This document shows, piece after piece, positions 6,541-8,283 of a stretch of DNA of 8,283 nt. A program made the position numbers and the translations under genes. The notes beneath the pieces are model-generated. The model made no database searches. It had not been told where the DNA came from and worked only from the letters and a program-made list of their open reading frames with translations. How positions within the stretch are numbered: position 1 is the first letter of the stretch; each line of letters opens with the position of its first letter. Source of the DNA: Clostridia bacterium (GTDB lineage Bacteria > Bacillota_A > Clostridia > Oscillospirales > CAG-272); NCBI GenBank assembly GCA_017453335.1, contig JAFTKI010000091.1, forward strand, positions 1 to 8,283, given 5' to 3'.

Positions 6541-7199
6541 GTATCGGCTCCTGTTGTTTCTTCGGGATGGTAGGAATTACAGATCTGCATGGCACCGTCG
6601 AAATCACCCGAAAGGTATTTTTCGATTCCCGCAACCGATGCCGCGATGGCGCCGAACAGCTTTTTCTGCTCCTCGGGACGAAAATCCGAAAGCACCCAAT
6701 CGGCAAGGTTGAAATCGGGATGCGGTTTTGCTCCAACGCCCATGCGCAAACGGGGAAAAGCATCGGTTCCAAGGCAAACGATGATATCGTTGAGTCCCTT
6801 CTGACCGCCTGCGCTTCCTTTGCGGCGAAGACGCATTTTGCCAACGTCCTGCGCGATGTCGTCCGAAATAACCAGGATGTTTTCGGGGGCGATCTTGTAA
6901 AACGATGCGGCCTCCTGAACGGCAAGTCCCGATGCATTCATCAGGGTTTGCGGCTTCAGAAGAAGAACGCGCTTGCCCGCCAGCGTTGCCTCGGCGTACA
7001 GGGCGTGAAATTTCGCGCGGTCGATCCGAACCCCAAGCTTTTCGGCAAGGTGATCAACGGTCAGAAAGCCTGCGTTGTGCCGTGTCATTTTATATTTGTC
7101 CCCGGGATTTCCCAGCCCCACGATGATATGCGAGATGGGAGCCTTGGGAGCTTCCTCTTTTTTTGCGATCTGCTTGAATAGCTCAAAAATATCCGCCAT
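6537..7199 (-). CDS. pth: Peptidyl-tRNA hydrolase
   Basis: Pth cleaves the ester bond of peptidyl-tRNAs dropped from ribosomes, freeing tRNA in the cytosol. The 220-residue protein carries the family motifs VGLGNPG (N31), TRHNAGF (catalytic H41), KPQTLMNASG (N88) and VISDD (D113), matching Asn10, His20, Asn68 and Asp93 of the Escherichia coli enzyme. The GGHNGLKD motif reads GGQKGLND, so the equivalent of Asn114 is K134. About 23 residues precede the usual N-terminus (MADIFELFKQIAKKEE, then an Ala/Pro-rich stretch). The start is supported by AAAGGAAG at 7205-7212, and no nearby in-frame ATG gives the normal short N-terminus. It is the first gene of the pth-mfd operon, transcribed from 7316-7344. 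Confidence 0.96.
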   Translation of the reverse strand: MADIFELFKQIAKKEEAPKAPISHIIVGLGNPGDKYKMTRHNAGFLTVDHLAEKLGVRIDRAKFHALYAEATLAGKRVLLLKPQTLMNASGLAVQEAASFYKIAPENILVISDDIAQDVGKMRLRRKGSAGGQKGLNDIIVCLGTDAFPRLRMGVGAKPHPDFNLADWVLSDFRPEEQKKLFGAIAASVAGIEKYLSGDFDGAMQICNSYHPEETTGADT

Positions 7200-7221
7200 A
7201 ACAGCTTCCTTTCATCGGTTT

Positions 7222-7264
7222 GGATCGGCGCACGCCTCTGGGAAAACCAAAATGCGCCCGATCC
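7222..7264 (-). promoter_or_regulatory. Stable hairpin in the pth-mfd 5' leader
   Basis: Arms 7222-7232 (GGATCGGCGCA) and 7253-7264 (TGCGCCCGATCC) pair over 11 bp with a single bulged base, around a 20-base loop. Nothing like a T tract follows, so it is not an intrinsic terminator. It sits about 10 bases upstream of the pth ribosome binding site, in a leader of roughly 110 bases. The loop (TTTTGGTTTT on the minus strand) could pair about 5 bp with CCAAACC just downstream, a possible pseudoknot near the ribosome binding site. It matches no riboswitch class I recognise. Confidence 0.5.
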
Positions 7265-7315
7265 CACAGGGGGACCCGCCGCCAATCGTTACATATATTC
7301 TTCAAAGTATTTGTT

Positions 7316-7344
7316 ATTATACAATAGGAAAGCCGATCTGTCAA
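7316..7344 (-). promoter_or_regulatory. pth: Consensus sigma-A promoter of the pth-mfd operon
   Basis: On the minus strand, TTGACA (7339-7344) and TATAAT (7316-7321) are separated by exactly 17 bases, a perfect consensus. Initiation near 7309 gives a leader of about 110 bases before pth. Such a strong promoter for two low-abundance housekeeping proteins suggests that the leader or translation limits output. Confidence 0.85.
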
Positions 7345-7367
7345 ATGGTTTTCCGAAAAACGCTCGG

Positions 7368-7388
7368 TTGTTCACAAATTGTTTACAA
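7368..7388. repeat. Tandem TTGTTYACAA half-palindromes between divergent promoters
   Basis: TTGTTCACAA (7368-7377) and TTGTTTACAA (7379-7388) are direct repeats with an 11-bp period, each a TTGT-NN-ACAA inverted repeat. The period of one helical turn would place two bound proteins on the same DNA face. They lie 30 bases upstream of the ppdK -35 box and 23 bases beyond the pth -35 box, so they could serve either gene. They loosely resemble Rex operators but do not fit an 18-bp Rex site. Confidence 0.4.
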
Positions 7389-7418
7389 GTTTGAGCGGCA
7401 TTTATGTAGCAAAACCTA

Positions 7419-7447
7419 TGGAAAAATGGAAGAAAATGTGTTATAAT
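7419..7447 (+). promoter_or_regulatory. ppdK: Extended -10 promoter of ppdK
   Basis: TATAAT at 7442-7447 is preceded by TG at 7439-7440, giving a perfect extended -10 element. TGGAAA at 7419-7424, 17 bases upstream, is a weak -35 box (four of six). Initiation near 7454 gives a leader of about 90 bases. It ends in an AT-rich stretch (7513-7529) and GGAGG at 7530-7534, ten bases before the start codon. Confidence 0.8.
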
Positions 7448-7544
7448 AGCCTGTACCGTTGCAGACAAGGGCGAAAAACGGCTTTTTGTCGTGCGTTCGG
7501 TTCGGTATGTTAAAAATATATTTATATATGGAGGATTACTACAA

Positions 7545-8283
7545 ATGGCAAAGAAGTATTGCTATCTTTTCTCCGAGGGTAACGCAAACATGCGTGAGAT
7601 CCTTGGCGGTAAGGGCGCTAACCTCGCGGAAATGACCAACATCGGTCTTCCCGTTCCCCAGGGCTTCACGATTTCCACCGAAGCCTGCACTCAGTATTAC
7701 GAAGATGGCCGTCAGATCAATGATGAGATCATGGCAGAGATCATGGTTTACATTGAGAAGATGGAGGGCATCACCGGTAAGAAGTTCGGTGACCTTGAGA
7801 ACCCCCTGTTGGTTTCGGTTCGTTCGGGCGCACGCGCATCCATGCCCGGTATGATGGACACCATCCTGAACCTCGGCTTGAACGAAGACGTTGTTGAGGT
7901 TATGGCAAAGAAGTCCGGCAATGCTCGTTGGGCTTACGACTGCTACAGAAGATTTATCCAGATGTACTCCGACGTTGTTATGGAAGTTGGTAAGAAGTAC
8001 TTCGAGGAGCTCATCGATAAGATGAAGGAAGAGAAGGGCGTTAAGCAGGACGTTGAGCTTACTGCTGATGACCTGAAGGAGCTGGCTAACCAGTTCAAGG
8101 CTGAGTACAAGGCAAAGATCGGCGCAGATTTCCCCTCCGATCCTAAGGAGCAGCTGATCGGTGCTGTTAAGGCAGTATTCCGTTCTTGGGATAACCCCCG
8201 TGCAAACGTATACCGTCGTGACAACGATATTCCTTACTCTTGGGGTACCGCTGTAAACGTACAGGCAATGGCATTCGGTAACA
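7545..8283 (+). CDS. ppdK: Pyruvate phosphate dikinase, N-terminal part (cut by window edge)
   Basis: PPDK interconverts pyruvate, ATP and phosphate with phosphoenolpyruvate, AMP and pyrophosphate; in clostridial anaerobes it often works in glycolysis as a PPi-saving route. The 246 complete codons cover the start of the nucleotide-binding ATP-grasp domain of a protein usually near 875 residues. Landmarks are [10 protein letters not shown] (K23, matching Lys22 of the Clostridium symbiosum enzyme), the signature [16 protein letters not shown] (residues 91-106, R93 matching Arg92), [14 protein letters not shown], and FRSWDNPRA near 210-220. The His-phosphocarrier and PEP/pyruvate domains lie beyond the right edge. 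No stop is reached. Codons such as GGT, GTT, AAG and CGT recur, unlike mfd, as expected of a highly expressed gene. It is divergent from pth. Confidence 0.98.
   Translation, partial: MAKKYCYLFSEGNANMREILGGKGANLAEMTNIGLPVPQGFTISTEACTQYYEDGRQINDEIMAEIMVYIEKMEGITGKKFGDLENPLLVSVRSGARASMPGMMDTILNLGLNEDVVEVMAKKSGNARWAYDCYRRFIQMYSDVVMEVGKKYFEELIDKMKEEKGVKQDVELTADDLKELANQFKAEYKAKIGADFPSDPKEQLIGAVKAVFRSWDNPRANVYRRDNDIPYSWGTAVNVQAMAFGN

Noticed and set aside
6567..7181. A 204-codon plus-strand open frame antisense to pth
   Set aside because: It mirrors pth almost exactly in extent, while pth has intact catalytic motifs and a ribosome binding site.
7222..7264. Hairpin in the pth leader as an intrinsic terminator
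   Set aside because: No T tract follows the stem on either strand, and it lies between promoter and start codon.
7368..7376. TTGTTCACA as a DnaA box
   Set aside because: It is one mismatch from common DnaA box forms and stands alone, with no box cluster, dnaA or dnaN nearby.
7456..7490. Competing small hairpins in the ppdK leader (CCGTT/AACGG and GACAA/TTGTC, with CTTTTTG) as an attenuator
   Set aside because: The stems are about five pairs, with large loops or G-U pairs; too weak to claim regulation.

Overview
The window looks like chromosomal DNA from a Gram-positive Clostridia-class bacterium (Bacillota), probably an anaerobic, perhaps gut-associated member near the Oscillospiraceae or Lachnospiraceae. 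The reasons are the pth-mfd-foldase gene order, strong AGGAGG-type ribosome binding sites, near-consensus sigma-A promoters, two lipoprotein signal peptides, an ECF thiamine S-component under a TPP riboswitch, and a pyruvate phosphate dikinase closely resembling the Clostridium symbiosum type. The genus cannot be fixed from this sequence.

Layout. Bases 1-644 hold a small, AT-richer plus-strand gene for an uncharacterised lipoprotein with a tandemly duplicated Asn-rich linker. It converges on a minus-strand block that reads, in transcription order from right to left: pth (7199-6537), mfd (6540-2977), a PrsA/SurA-like foldase lipoprotein (2911-1550) and thiT (1296-715). A stem-loop at 668-704 separates thiT from the plus-strand lipoprotein gene. 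pth and mfd overlap by ATGA and should be translated together from a perfect TTGACA-17-TATAAT promoter at 7316-7344. The foldase has its own promoter, whose -35 box starts on the mfd stop codon. thiT has a third strong promoter, followed at once by a TPP aptamer and an intrinsic terminator, so thiamine pyrophosphate should shut off thiamine uptake. From 7545 to the right edge, transcribed divergently from pth, is the start of ppdK, driven by an extended -10 promoter and written in the codon style of a highly expressed gene.

How the genes work together. pth (recycling of peptidyl-tRNA) and mfd (rescue of stalled RNA polymerase coupled to repair) are housekeeping genes often found together in Firmicutes, with a foldase lipoprotein often following. 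thiT and ppdK are metabolic genes that adjoin this block by position and have separate control.

Most of the window is ordinary core genome, and I see no mobile element, CRISPR array, tRNA, rRNA or defence-like cassette. The items most worth a second look are: a dnaX-type slippery heptamer in mfd, exactly at the boundary between its UvrB-like and RID modules, with a -1-frame stop five codons later; a duplicated 38-residue module inserted into the parvulin domain of the foldase, which also lacks one usual active-site His; a stable hairpin in the pth-mfd leader; tandem TTGTTYACAA half-palindromes between the divergent pth and ppdK promoters; and a 9-base copy of the riboswitch P1 strand in the terminator loop.
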